Source: Acidimicrobiia bacterium (GTDB lineage Bacteria; Actinomycetota; Acidimicrobiia; IMCC26256; JADLDD01). Taken from it: DNA of 38,757 nt. Position numbers and translations under genes: made by a program. Positions within the stretch are counted from its first letter, which is position 1. Every line of letters starts with the position of its first letter. This document shows positions 1 through 6,811 of this stretch, in pieces. The notes under the pieces were generated by a model. The model was not told where the DNA came from. It was given only the letters and a program-made list of their open reading frames with translations, and did no database searches. The stretch is taken from positions 1 through 38,757 of the forward strand of contig JADLDD010000022.1 of NCBI GenBank assembly GCA_020846855.1, given 5' to 3'.

Positions 1-1
1 C

Positions 2-568
2 GCCGGGCAGGCCGTCCCGACCGATCTGGCCGTGGTGGTGCCACCGCACCGTTCCCACCCGCTCGTCGCGGGCCTCGCCGGCGGCGAGCCGCTGGTCGCG
101 GTCGACACCCGGGGCCGCACCGCCACCGAGGGGATCTACGTGGCCGGCGACGCCGCCGCGGGCCCCTACCCGCGCGCCGTCGCGCCGGCGGTGTTGTCGG
201 GGCTCGCCGCGGCCGAGGGTGCCCTCGCCGACCTCGGCTTCGGCGTCGACGCCGAGGACGGCGCCGGCGGCCCGACCCCCGAGCTCGACTGCTTCGTCGA
301 TCGCGGCGGCGGCCTCTACGGCCGGATCCAGGTCCGCTACCCGGGCGGACCGCCACCCGCCGGCGGCCCCGAGGTCGAGATCGATCCCTCGGAGCCCGCG
401 GAGACCGGCGGCTTCGACGCCGCGCTCCGCCGGTGGCGGGCCGGCGCATCGGAGCGTGAGGCGAGCGGACCGGACCGGCCCGGCACCCGGAACGTCGATC
501 TCACCGTCGCGGCCGGCCCAGTAGCGGTGGCCTCGCTCCCCTTCGGCCGGGTCGACACTTCGACATGA
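2..568 (+). CDS. SQR/FccB-type FAD-dependent oxidoreductase, C-terminal part (5' end outside window)
   Basis: The reading frame is open from the first bases, so the gene begins upstream of the window. About 188 C-terminal residues are visible. The motif GIYVAGDAA is the C-terminal FAD-binding signature of two-dinucleotide-binding flavoproteins. The preceding VVPPHRSHPLV and VAVDTRGRT segments and the later LDCFVDRGGG strand follow the C-terminal layout of sulfide:quinone oxidoreductase and flavocytochrome c sulfide dehydrogenase relatives, where this last part packs on the flavin and quinone site. The substrate cannot be decided because the N-terminal cysteines are off the window. It ends in TGA just before the lipoprotein gene at 714. 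Family placement is fairly sure; sulfide as substrate is inference. Confidence 0.6.
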   Translation, partial: AGQAVPTDLAVVVPPHRSHPLVAGLAGGEPLVAVDTRGRTATEGIYVAGDAAAGPYPRAVAPAVLSGLAAAEGALADLGFGVDAEDGAGGPTPELDCFVDRGGGLYGRIQVRYPGGPPPAGGPEVEIDPSEPAETGGFDAALRRWRAGASEREASGPDRPGTRNVDLTVAAGPVAVASLPFGRVDTST

Positions 569-713
569 GAAGGCAGTTGCTTATCGTCTTTCCCATGTAG
601 CCCGGATCGCGTACCCTCTGCCCGACGCCGGCCGCTAGGGCCGGTGCACGGCGGCTCGTGTCGAACGTCTGCATCTCGACGGTTCGTGACCCGAACGGAC
701 AGGGGGGTTCCGC

Positions 714-2432
714 GTGGGCGTCGTGGCCGTGATCCGCAGTCGGCGCGGTGGGCGCGGTGGGCGCGGTGGGCGCGGCGTTCCCGTCACCGTCGGCGCCGTT
801 GTCGTGGTCGCCGCGGTCGTGGCCTCCGCGTGCTCGGGTGGTGCGGGCTCGCGCCGGGGCGTCCGCGAGGCTCCGGCCACGCGGGAGGAGGCTCTCGCCT
901 ACGGGTACGGGCCTGCACCCGTCCCCGACGTGCCCTACCAGCCCGACGTCGTGTTCGTCGAGGCCGGTCCCCGCGCGATCCGCGGCGCGAGCGCCGACGG
1001 CCTCGTGTGGGCGCTCGCCCGCTCCGCGAAGGGCGTGTCGGAGCTGCGGCGTGGATCGGTCCTGGTCGCGACCAGCCGGGCCACCGGCCGGGTCGCCGCG
1101 GTGCGCGACGAAGGCGACACCCGGATCGTGACCCTGGCCCCCGTCGACCTGGACGAAATAGTTCGCGACGGCACGGTCAGGGTCGACCGCGCCGTCGACC
1201 TCGGCGACCTCGTGTTGCAGGAGATCCCGGCGTTGCCGTTCGAGTCCGACCGTCCGGTCGACGGATCGGATCGTGCCCTCGGCGCCCCGACCGGTTCGTC
1301 GTCCGTGAGCCCACCCGACGGCGACCCGACCGTCCGGATCCCGACGATGCGACTGGCCGCGATTCCCGCCGGCCCGGCCGGGCCCCGTCCGGTCTCCGGC
1401 GGCCCGGCCGGGCCGGATCCGGGATCGGTCGGCCCGGAGCTTCCGCCACCGAAGCTCCCCGATCGCCGCCACGCGAACGCCCTCACCCTGCGCGGCTGGA
1501 TCGTGACCCCCTACGCCGAGCGCGGCAAGTTCGGGCTGAACCTCGCCTACAGGACCGTCTCGGCGCTGAAGGTCGGTATCGACGTGGCGTTCCTGGCCAA
1601 GAAGATCCACCTCGACGCGCGCTACGGCGTGAAGGACGGAGAACCCGTCGACCCGCGCGCGGGGAAGCGCCACTCCCCCGCCCGATCGGCAGCCGCGTCG
1701 ACCGGGTACGAGGGGTCGCGGTCGCCGGCCCCGGCGCCGTCCGGTGCGGGTCCCAGGTTCACGGTCAGGGACATCGCCGGGATCGCCCTCGACCTGCAGG
1801 CCGGTGCCGCGAACGGAAGCTCCGACAACACGAGGGTGACGATGGAGCTCCCGGTCGAGCTCAACGTGCCGATACCGCCGTCGCCCATGTCGCTCGGTCT
1901 ACCTCTGAACGTCAAGGTCACCTTCAAGTTCACGGTCGTGACCGCGATCGGCGGCAGGAACTCCACGATCAAGGCGCACGGCGAGTGGAACCTCGGCGGC
2001 GATTGGGGCTTCCGAGACGGCCGGGCCGTCGCACCGGCGTTCAGCGTGAAGAAGAGCATCGTCAACAGCATCACGGGCGTGTCGCTCGCCCCCACCGGGA
2101 TGGTGGTCGGCGTGAAGACGCAGCTCATGGCCGGTATCGGGACGCACCTCGGGATGGCGGGACCCTTCAGCACCTTCACCGTAACGGCCGGAGTCACCAA
2201 CGGTTCGGCGCTCGGGGCCAGCCTGACCCGCTGCGCAAGCGCCTCGCTCGACCTGTTCGTCGGCGGGGGGGTCGGCGTGGTGTTGAACTCCGCCGCCGGC
2301 GCGGTCTTGCAGAAGGTCCTTCCCGCCGGGACACAGCTCAACTCGTCGATCGAGATGAACTGGAAGATCCTGCACCGCGAGCAGACGGTCCCGCCGGTGC
2401 CGGTCTGCTCGGCCACCGCAGGCACCACCTGA
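714..2432 (+). CDS. Secreted lipoprotein of unknown function, 572 aa
   Basis: GTG start preceded by a G-rich stretch (AGGGGGG, about 7 bases upstream). The N-terminus is an arginine/glycine-rich n-region, a valine/alanine hydrophobic core and the lipobox VASAC with the lipidated cysteine near residue 40. A first domain (about 60-170) is strand-rich and ends in a VTLAPVDLDEIV stretch. A proline/glycine-rich linker with PAGP repeats follows (about 200-250). The C-terminal 280 residues alternate polar and small hydrophobic residues, suggesting a large beta-rich extracellular domain. I do not recognise a named family. The next lipoprotein starts 16 bases downstream behind its own ribosome binding site, so the two are probably co-transcribed. 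A role at the outer face of the membrane is all that can be inferred. Confidence 0.7.
   Translation: MGVVAVIRSRRGGRGGRGGRGVPVTVGAVVVVAAVVASACSGGAGSRRGVREAPATREEALAYGYGPAPVPDVPYQPDVVFVEAGPRAIRGASADGLVWALARSAKGVSELRRGSVLVATSRATGRVAAVRDEGDTRIVTLAPVDLDEIVRDGTVRVDRAVDLGDLVLQEIPALPFESDRPVDGSDRALGAPTGSSSVSPPDGDPTVRIPTMRLAAIPAGPAGPRPVSGGPAGPDPGSVGPELPPPKLPDRRHANALTLRGWIVTPYAERGKFGLNLAYRTVSALKVGIDVAFLAKKIHLDARYGVKDGEPVDPRAGKRHSPARSAAASTGYEGSRSPAPAPSGAGPRFTVRDIAGIALDLQAGAANGSSDNTRVTMELPVELNVPIPPSPMSLGLPLNVKVTFKFTVVTAIGGRNSTIKAHGEWNLGGDWGFRDGRAVAPAFSVKKSIVNSITGVSLAPTGMVVGVKTQLMAGIGTHLGMAGPFSTFTVTAGVTNGSALGASLTRCASASLDLFVGGGVGVVLNSAAGAVLQKVLPAGTQLNSSIEMNWKILHREQTVPPVPVCSATAGTT
742..775 (+). repeat. 9-base tandem repeat in signal-peptide n-region
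   Basis: The unit GGCGCGGTG is repeated 3.8 times without mismatch. It encodes the RGGRGGRGG run before the hydrophobic core of the lipoprotein signal peptide. The unit length is a multiple of three, so copy-number change would alter n-region length without a frameshift. Confidence 0.85.
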
Positions 2433-2448
2433 CCCTCGGAGGATCCCC

Positions 2449-3009
2449 ATGCCCTCGCCCTGCCGAAAGCACTCGTCGCTCGTCCCGGTCGTTGCTTGCG
2501 CGGCCGTGCTCTGGGCGCTTGCCGCCGGATGTGGCGGCGGATCCAAGGACGCGGCCGCGCCGTCCGGTTCGACGCGCCCGCCCGAACGCTCGGCCTCCAC
2601 GTCGACGGCGCCCCCGAGCACCCGCCCCGCACCGGTCGACCCGTGCACCCTGGTGACCAAGGACGAGGCCGCCGCGGTCACCGGTGCCGCGCTCGAGGAC
2701 GGCACCTCGGTCGGCGTGGGCACGGACAGCGCGAGCTGCATGTTCACCGGCTCCCCGAGCGGGCCGACCGCTCAGTTCGAGGTGTTCGTCGGCCCGGGGG
2801 CCGAGAAGTACCTCGACATCGACCGGGACCTCGGGCACGAGTTCACGGCCGTCGAGGGCATCGGGGACGAGGCACACCGCGAGGAGATGAACATCTTCGT
2901 CCGGAAGGGCTCGACGTGGTTCGGGCTGCGGGTCACCAGGCTGGAGGATCCGTCGGCCTTCGACCAGCCTCTGGAGGCACTGGCCCGCACCGTCGCCGAT
3001 CGGATCTGA
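2449..3009 (+). CDS. DUF3558-like secreted lipoprotein, 186 aa
   Basis: ATG start with GGAGG upstream, 16 bases after the stop of the preceding lipoprotein gene. The signal peptide ends in the lipobox LAAGC (Cys28), followed by a Ser/Thr/Pro linker (about 35-62) typical of actinobacterial lipoproteins. The mature part opens with DPCTLVTKDEAAAVTG, the signature start of DUF3558-like lipoproteins, in which a Cys pair (here probably Cys66 and Cys97 in SASCMF) brackets the first half of a small alpha/beta fold. No enzymatic residues are evident. The family's function is not established; these are surface-anchored proteins. Confidence 0.7.
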   Translation: MPSPCRKHSSLVPVVACAAVLWALAAGCGGGSKDAAAPSGSTRPPERSASTSTAPPSTRPAPVDPCTLVTKDEAAAVTGAALEDGTSVGVGTDSASCMFTGSPSGPTAQFEVFVGPGAEKYLDIDRDLGHEFTAVEGIGDEAHREEMNIFVRKGSTWFGLRVTRLEDPSAFDQPLEALARTVADRI

Positions 3010-3029
3010 AGCCGACCCGCGCCGGCTTC
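3008..3029 (+). terminator. Hairpin overlapping the stop codon of the DUF3558-like gene
   Basis: Arms GAAGCCG and CGGCTTC (7 bp, perfect) around an 8-base loop, starting inside the TGA stop. There is no U-tract. Probable end of the lipoprotein transcript, which faces the convergent gene ending at 3152. Confidence 0.4.
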
Positions 3030-3151
3030 GAGGACCACGCCTTCGACGGCGACGCCCTGATCCGGGCCCGCCGTGCACTCCTCCCGCCGCTCACGGTCGC
3101 GGCGCGGCCTACCAAGGGGTTCCGATCACGGGAGCGGGGTCGGTGGGCGTC

Positions 3152-4054
3152 TCAGTCCTCGACGGGCAGGGCGATGAGCTTCAGGTCGGACGGGCTGTTG
3201 CCGTAGGCGAGGACCAGCGTCATCGAGCCGGCCTCTCCGTCGACGGTGGTGGGGCCGATGGCCGGGGTGCCGGAGCAGCCCTTGTTGTCGCTCGGGAAGA
3301 GCCCCACCGAGGGGGAGCCGGGTGCAGCCGCGTAGGTGAGGAGGCTCGTTCCGCCGATGATGTCGGAGGATCCCTCGGTGTTGACCAGGCACGTACCCTG
3401 GCCCACCACGCCGGCGTTCCAGAAGTTGTCCTCGACGACGGACTCCAACGAGGCCGCCCAGAACCCGATCACGGCCTGGCCCGGCTGGGGCGCGATCGAC
3501 GGCTCGGAGCCCGCCGGCAACTTCTCCGCGAAGGTCGTCACGGCTCCGGCGCGGGTCTGGCCCCCGTCGCGCAACTCGCCGCCGAAGAACACGACGGTCT
3601 GCTGCTCGCCGCCCTCGAAGGTCGCGCCCTGGGAGACGAGTTCGGTGTCGTCGGACGGCTCGCCCAGGTAGGCGACGGCGTCCCAGTCGCCCTCCTCCTC
3701 GGAGGCCGTCACGTCGATGTAGTCGCTGGCCTCGCCGTACGGGACCGTGACGAGCTTCTTCCCGCAGGGGTCCTCGAAGCTGGCACCCTGGAAGACCTGG
3801 ATCTCGGCGGCGGGGTGCTTGGCGTCGCTGTAGAGGTTCACGAACCGGACCCGGGCCTTCTGCTTGCCGGGCTCGGTGAAGCAGTCGCCCCGGGCGCCGG
3901 AGGTCGTGCTCGTGCTGGTGGCCGCCGTCTCCCCGCCGGGCTCCTCGGCCTTGCTGTTCCCGCCGCCACCGCCCCCGCATGCCGCCAGGAGCATCGCCGC
4001 CGCCGCGCCGAGCGCGAGCGAACGCCTCGCCCACCTGATGGATTCCCTACGCAT
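3152..4054 (-). CDS. Secreted lipoprotein with possible DUF4397-like domain, 300 aa
   Basis: The start chosen is the ATG at 4054, because MRRESIRWARR followed by a hydrophobic run and lipobox LLAAC (Cys26) forms a proper lipoprotein signal and AGAGG lies upstream. The frame continues open to 4135 without a signal. After a short Gly/Ser/Thr linker, the segment VRFVNLYSDAKHPAAEIQVF and the following GEASDYIDVTA resemble the repeat unit of DUF4397, a secreted beta-sandwich module. Two more Cys-containing segments follow. No catalytic motif is visible. It is monocistronic: thioredoxin lies upstream on the same strand but 195 bases away. Confidence 0.6.
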   Translation of the reverse strand: MRRESIRWARRSLALGAAAAMLLAACGGGGGGNSKAEEPGGETAATSTSTTSGARGDCFTEPGKQKARVRFVNLYSDAKHPAAEIQVFQGASFEDPCGKKLVTVPYGEASDYIDVTASEEEGDWDAVAYLGEPSDDTELVSQGATFEGGEQQTVVFFGGELRDGGQTRAGAVTTFAEKLPAGSEPSIAPQPGQAVIGFWAASLESVVEDNFWNAGVVGQGTCLVNTEGSSDIIGGTSLLTYAAAPGSPSVGLFPSDNKGCSGTPAIGPTTVDGEAGSMTLVLAYGNSPSDLKLIALPVED

Positions 4055-4184
4055 CCGCGACCTCTGTCTGCCGGTTCTCTGCTGGCAGATGAACGATAGC
4101 GACGGTTGGGGCGGCGGACGCGCAGCAGGTGGCACCGGGCCGCCGGCCCGAGCCCCGGCCGGCCGGGTCGGCGAGGTGGTTCCG

Positions 4185-4202
4185 CCCGACGCGTCAGTCG
4201 GG
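4185..4202 (-). terminator. Possible terminator downstream of thioredoxin
   Basis: CCCGAC/GTCGGG arms with a 6-base loop lie 48 bases past the thioredoxin stop. A second short GC hairpin (4136-4150) lies further on. Both are weak. The rest of 4055-4249 shows no gene. Confidence 0.3.
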
Positions 4203-4249
4203 GCGTCGCCGGGGTGGGCGGTTCGGCCCCGCCCCGGGAGGGTCGGCCC

Positions 4250-4624
4250 TCAGCCGGTGGCGGCGTCGGCCGAGGCGGCCACGGAGGCGTGGACCTGCTC
4301 CATGTCGAGGTCGCGCACCTTGCCGATCAGCTCGTCGAGCACCGCGGCCGGCAGCGCGCCGGGCTGGGAGAACACGAGGACACCCTCCCGGAAGGCCATG
4401 AGGGTGGGGACCGACATGATCCCGGCCGCGCCCGCCAGGTCCCGCTCCGCCTCGGTGTCGACCTTGGCGAAGACGATGTCGGGGTGCTGCTCGGCGGCGG
4501 CCTCGAACACGGGGCCGAACATCCGGCAGGGCCCGCACCACGACGCCCACCAGTCGACCAGGACGATGTCGTTCCCGGCGACGGTGTCGTCGAAGGTGGA
4601 TCCGTTCAGGGCGATGGTTGCCAC
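4250..4624 (-). CDS. trxA: Thioredoxin
   Basis: The 124-residue protein has the active site WCGPC at residues 29-33 and the cis-proline loop SVPT with Pro73, in the normal spacing of a single-domain cytoplasmic thioredoxin. The redox-active cysteines are Cys30 and Cys33. It reduces protein disulfides using thioredoxin reductase, which is not in this window. The GTG start is fixed by AGGAGG at 4631-4636, six bases upstream. A -10-like TATAGC (minus strand, 4662-4667) lies inside a palindrome of the CsoR-family operator type, so expression is probably controlled by a metal- or sulfur-responsive CsoR-like repressor encoded elsewhere. The C-terminal extension after residue 105 is slightly long and alanine-rich. 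Confidence 0.93.
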   Translation of the reverse strand: MATIALNGSTFDDTVAGNDIVLVDWWASWCGPCRMFGPVFEAAAEQHPDIVFAKVDTEAERDLAGAAGIMSVPTLMAFREGVLVFSQPGALPAAVLDELIGKVRDLDMEQVHASVAASADAATG

Positions 4625-4664
4625 GGCCTACCTCCTAGTAGTGGGGCCGGGGGCTGCAACGGCT

Positions 4665-4680
4665 ATACCCCCTGGGGTAT
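4665..4680. promoter_or_regulatory. CsoR-family type operator palindrome
   Basis: ATACCCC-CT-GGGGTAT is a perfect 7+7 inverted repeat. Its TACCCC...GGGGTA form is the layout known for CsoR/CstR-family repressor sites. It overlaps the minus-strand -10 hexamer of the thioredoxin gene and lies 30 bases upstream of the plus-strand -10 of the crotonase gene, so it could control one or both. Confidence 0.6.
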
Positions 4681-4709
4681 TCCCCGAGGCCGGCGGCCGA
4701 GGTCGGAGG

Positions 4710-4715
4710 TACCCT
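4710..4715 (+). promoter_or_regulatory. -10 hexamer TACCCT, leaderless start of crotonase gene
   Basis: Ends 7 bases before the GTG at 4723, so transcription should begin at or next to the start codon. No Shine-Dalgarno is available. Confidence 0.55.
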
Positions 4716-4722
4716 CGGTCCC

Positions 4723-5424
4723 GTGGCATCGAGCGACGACGTGCCGCCCGACGACGTGCTCCTGGTCGAAGGGCCCGACGACGGGGTGGCGACCCTCACC
4801 CTGAACCGACCCCGGAAGCACAACGCGCTCTCGATCGCCCTGCGCGACGCCATGAGTGACGCTCTCGACGGGCTCGCCGCCCGGGACGACGTGAAGGTCG
4901 TCGTCCTCACCGGCGCGGGGGAGACGTTCTCGGCCGGGTTCGACCTCCGGGAGTTCGAGCGCGTCGCCACGGAACCCGACCTGGGGCCGGTCCTGTGGGC
5001 GTCGGCCGATCGGTTCCACCGGACGGTGGCGCACTTCCCCTTGCCGATCGTCGCCGCGGTGAACGGGCCCGCCCTGGCCGGCGGCTTCGACCTCGCCGTG
5101 ATGTGCGACGTACGGGTCGCGTCCACCACCGCCCGCTTCGCGCATCCGGAGCTCCGCTTCATCGAGGCGCTCTACGGCCCGCTGCACGACGTGGTCGGCG
5201 GCGGGATGGCCCGTGACCTCTGCCTCACCGGTCGCACCGTCGACGCCGCCGAGGCGCTGCACATCCGGCTGGTCTCGAGCGTGGGCGAACCCGGACTCCT
5301 CGCGCAGGAGGCGCGCCGGTTCGCCGACCTCATGGCCGGAGCCCCCCGCGAGGTGATGGTCACCATGAAGGCGAAGATCGTCGCCCGGGCCGGCCTCGCC
5401 GAGGAGCTCTCCGCCGACAACTGA
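4723..5424 (+). CDS. Enoyl-CoA hydratase/isomerase (crotonase) family protein
   Basis: At 233 residues it is slightly short for the family (about 260). The N-terminal motif LNRPRKHNAL, the first oxyanion-hole segment SAGFDL (about 70-75) and the second NGPALAGGFDLAVMCDVRVAS (about 114-134, core shown) are classic crotonase. In hydratases two glutamates 20 residues apart act in catalysis. Here the first position is Asp123 (GGFDLA) and the second is Glu143 (HPEL). The IPG..GG segment that normally follows is replaced by ALYGPLHDVVGGG. The fold is sure but standard hydratase activity is doubtful; an isomerase, hydrolase or other acyl-CoA role is possible. It is divergent from thioredoxin. Confidence 0.85.
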   Translation: MASSDDVPPDDVLLVEGPDDGVATLTLNRPRKHNALSIALRDAMSDALDGLAARDDVKVVVLTGAGETFSAGFDLREFERVATEPDLGPVLWASADRFHRTVAHFPLPIVAAVNGPALAGGFDLAVMCDVRVASTTARFAHPELRFIEALYGPLHDVVGGGMARDLCLTGRTVDAAEALHIRLVSSVGEPGLLAQEARRFADLMAGAPREVMVTMKAKIVARAGLAEELSADN

Positions 5425-5431
5425 TCGCCGA

Positions 5432-5448
5432 GGCGGCCGCCGGCCGCC
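5432..5448. terminator. GC hairpin between convergent genes
   Basis: GGCGGCC and GGCCGCC pair perfectly around a 3-base loop, eight bases after the crotonase stop and before the convergent glycine-rich gene. Candidate bidirectional terminator. Confidence 0.4.
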
Positions 5449-5490
5449 CCACCGGGAATCGGCGGCCGCGCCGGGCGCGCTCCTTCCCGT

Positions 5491-6669
5491 CTAGCCGGTG
5501 AACGATGGCTCGGCGGGTACGGCCGCAGCGGGTGTCGCGGCGGGTGCCGAGTCGGTCGGGTCGGCCGGGGGCGAGCACGAGTCGCCGGCCAGGTCGTAGC
5601 TGATCGTGACCGAACCGGCGGCTTCGGCGTTGACCGTCGACGACACCCCGGTGGCCGAGGCGATCACGTACGACGACCCACCGGCTCCGCTGCCGCCGGA
5701 GTTGCCCCCGCCGCCGCCGCCCCAGCCGGCGCCCCCGCCGCCCCCGCCGCCGGAACCGCCGCCCGCGAAACCCACGCCCCCACCGCCACCGCCGCCCTCC
5801 ACTGACGGGGGAACCGAGTCGCCGCCGTCACCCCCGGTGCCGCGCCCGGCGCCTCCTCCGGCGCCCGGTGAGGCGCCGGTACCGCCCGCACCGCTACCGG
5901 GAGCGTCGCCGCCCGCGGTGTAGTAAGCGCTGCCGCCCCCGCCGCCGGCCCCGGCCGCTCCCGTTCCGCCCGCACCCCCGGAGGCGAAGCCACCGGCGCC
6001 GCCGGTCGAGGTTCCGCCGCCCCCGCCGCCGCCCATTCCGTTTCCGCCTCCGCCGCTACCGCCGGCACCGCCGGTCGTCCCGCCGGTCGCCGCGGTGCCG
6101 CCGGTGGTCCCTCCGGAGCCTCCGGCCGCACCGAGGAGGCCGCCGGCACCTCCGATGGCCCCACCGCCGCCGGCGTAGGCGATGCCACCCCCGCCCCCAC
6201 CGGCGGTCACCAGGACCGTGGAGCCCGAGGTGACCACCGACGCACCGCCTCCCCCGCCGGTGTTCCCGAAGCCGGAAACCCCGCCCCCGCCGCCACCACC
6301 GATGTCGCCGCCGGCGCCACCGGCGAGCGCCTGCCCGTCGGCACCGGCTCCGCCGACCAGCACCGACAGGCTCTGGCCCGGGTCGACACCGACGCGCGCG
6401 GTGACGCGGGCTCCGGGACCGCCGGCGCCGTCACCGGACGGCTCACCGTCACCTCCCGCTGCGCCGGCCGCGGTGATCGTCACGGCGCACACGCCGGCCG
6501 GGACGGTGTAGGTGACCGGGCCGCCGGCGGTGTCGAAGGTCTCGACGACGGGCGCGGCACCCGCCGGCCCTGCGCCGGTGGCAAGGGGTAGCACGCCGAG
6601 CGCCACGACGGCGCCTACACGGGCGGCCGTGGTCGCCGGTCGCGACCTGCGAAGCAACTTGGAGCGCAT
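5491..6669 (-). CDS. Secreted glycine-rich protein, 392 aa
   Basis: ATG start with AGGGGGT upstream. A Sec signal peptide with twin-arginine-like basic n-region ends near AGPAGAAP (about residue 39). A beta-sandwich start (VTYTVPAGVCAVTITAAGA) leads into about 240 residues made largely of Gly with Ala, Ser and Thr, in GGGGG and GGAGG runs. The strand pattern resumes at the C-terminus (VNAEAAGSVTISYDLAG) and the protein ends in an Ala/Pro tail. This is the architecture of bacterial glycine-rich secreted proteins in which the Gly-rich lattice is inserted in a beta-sandwich. There is no LPXTG motif and no lipobox, so how it stays at the surface is unclear. The function is unknown; it is probably a surface or extracellular structural protein. 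PGRS proteins of mycobacteria are similar in composition only. Confidence 0.75.
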   Translation of the reverse strand: MRSKLLRRSRPATTAARVGAVVALGVLPLATGAGPAGAAPVVETFDTAGGPVTYTVPAGVCAVTITAAGAAGGDGEPSGDGAGGPGARVTARVGVDPGQSLSVLVGGAGADGQALAGGAGGDIGGGGGGGVSGFGNTGGGGGASVVTSGSTVLVTAGGGGGGIAYAGGGGAIGGAGGLLGAAGGSGGTTGGTAATGGTTGGAGGSGGGGNGMGGGGGGGTSTGGAGGFASGGAGGTGAAGAGGGGGSAYYTAGGDAPGSGAGGTGASPGAGGGAGRGTGGDGGDSVPPSVEGGGGGGGVGFAGGGSGGGGGGGAGWGGGGGGNSGGSGAGGSSYVIASATGVSSTVNAEAAGSVTISYDLAGDSCSPPADPTDSAPAATPAAAVPAEPSFTG

Positions 6670-6811
6670 GGGACCCCCTGGACGGTCTGCCGCCGGGAGC
6701 GGCGCGAATCGGTGGAAGGAACTGGGGAGGTACGGTACCGGCTGCGGCGCCTCAACGCCGTCGATGGCCTCCCGCTAGCCTCCTGTCCGGTTTGTTCGGT
6801 TCGCGGGAGGC

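Noticed and set aside
4067-4089. TCTGCC...GGCAGA inverted repeat before the lipoprotein gene as an operator
   Set aside because: Arms of six bases with an 11-base gap are too weak to call and are not repeated elsewhere in the window.
5868-6233. Arg-rich frame opposite the glycine-rich gene
   Set aside because: It is the mirror of GGC/GCC repeats and its composition is explained by the glycine codons.
5745-6300. Dense GGC/GCC repeats as a CRISPR-like or satellite array
   Set aside because: There is no regular spacing or spacer structure. The pattern is codon repetition in the glycine-rich gene.
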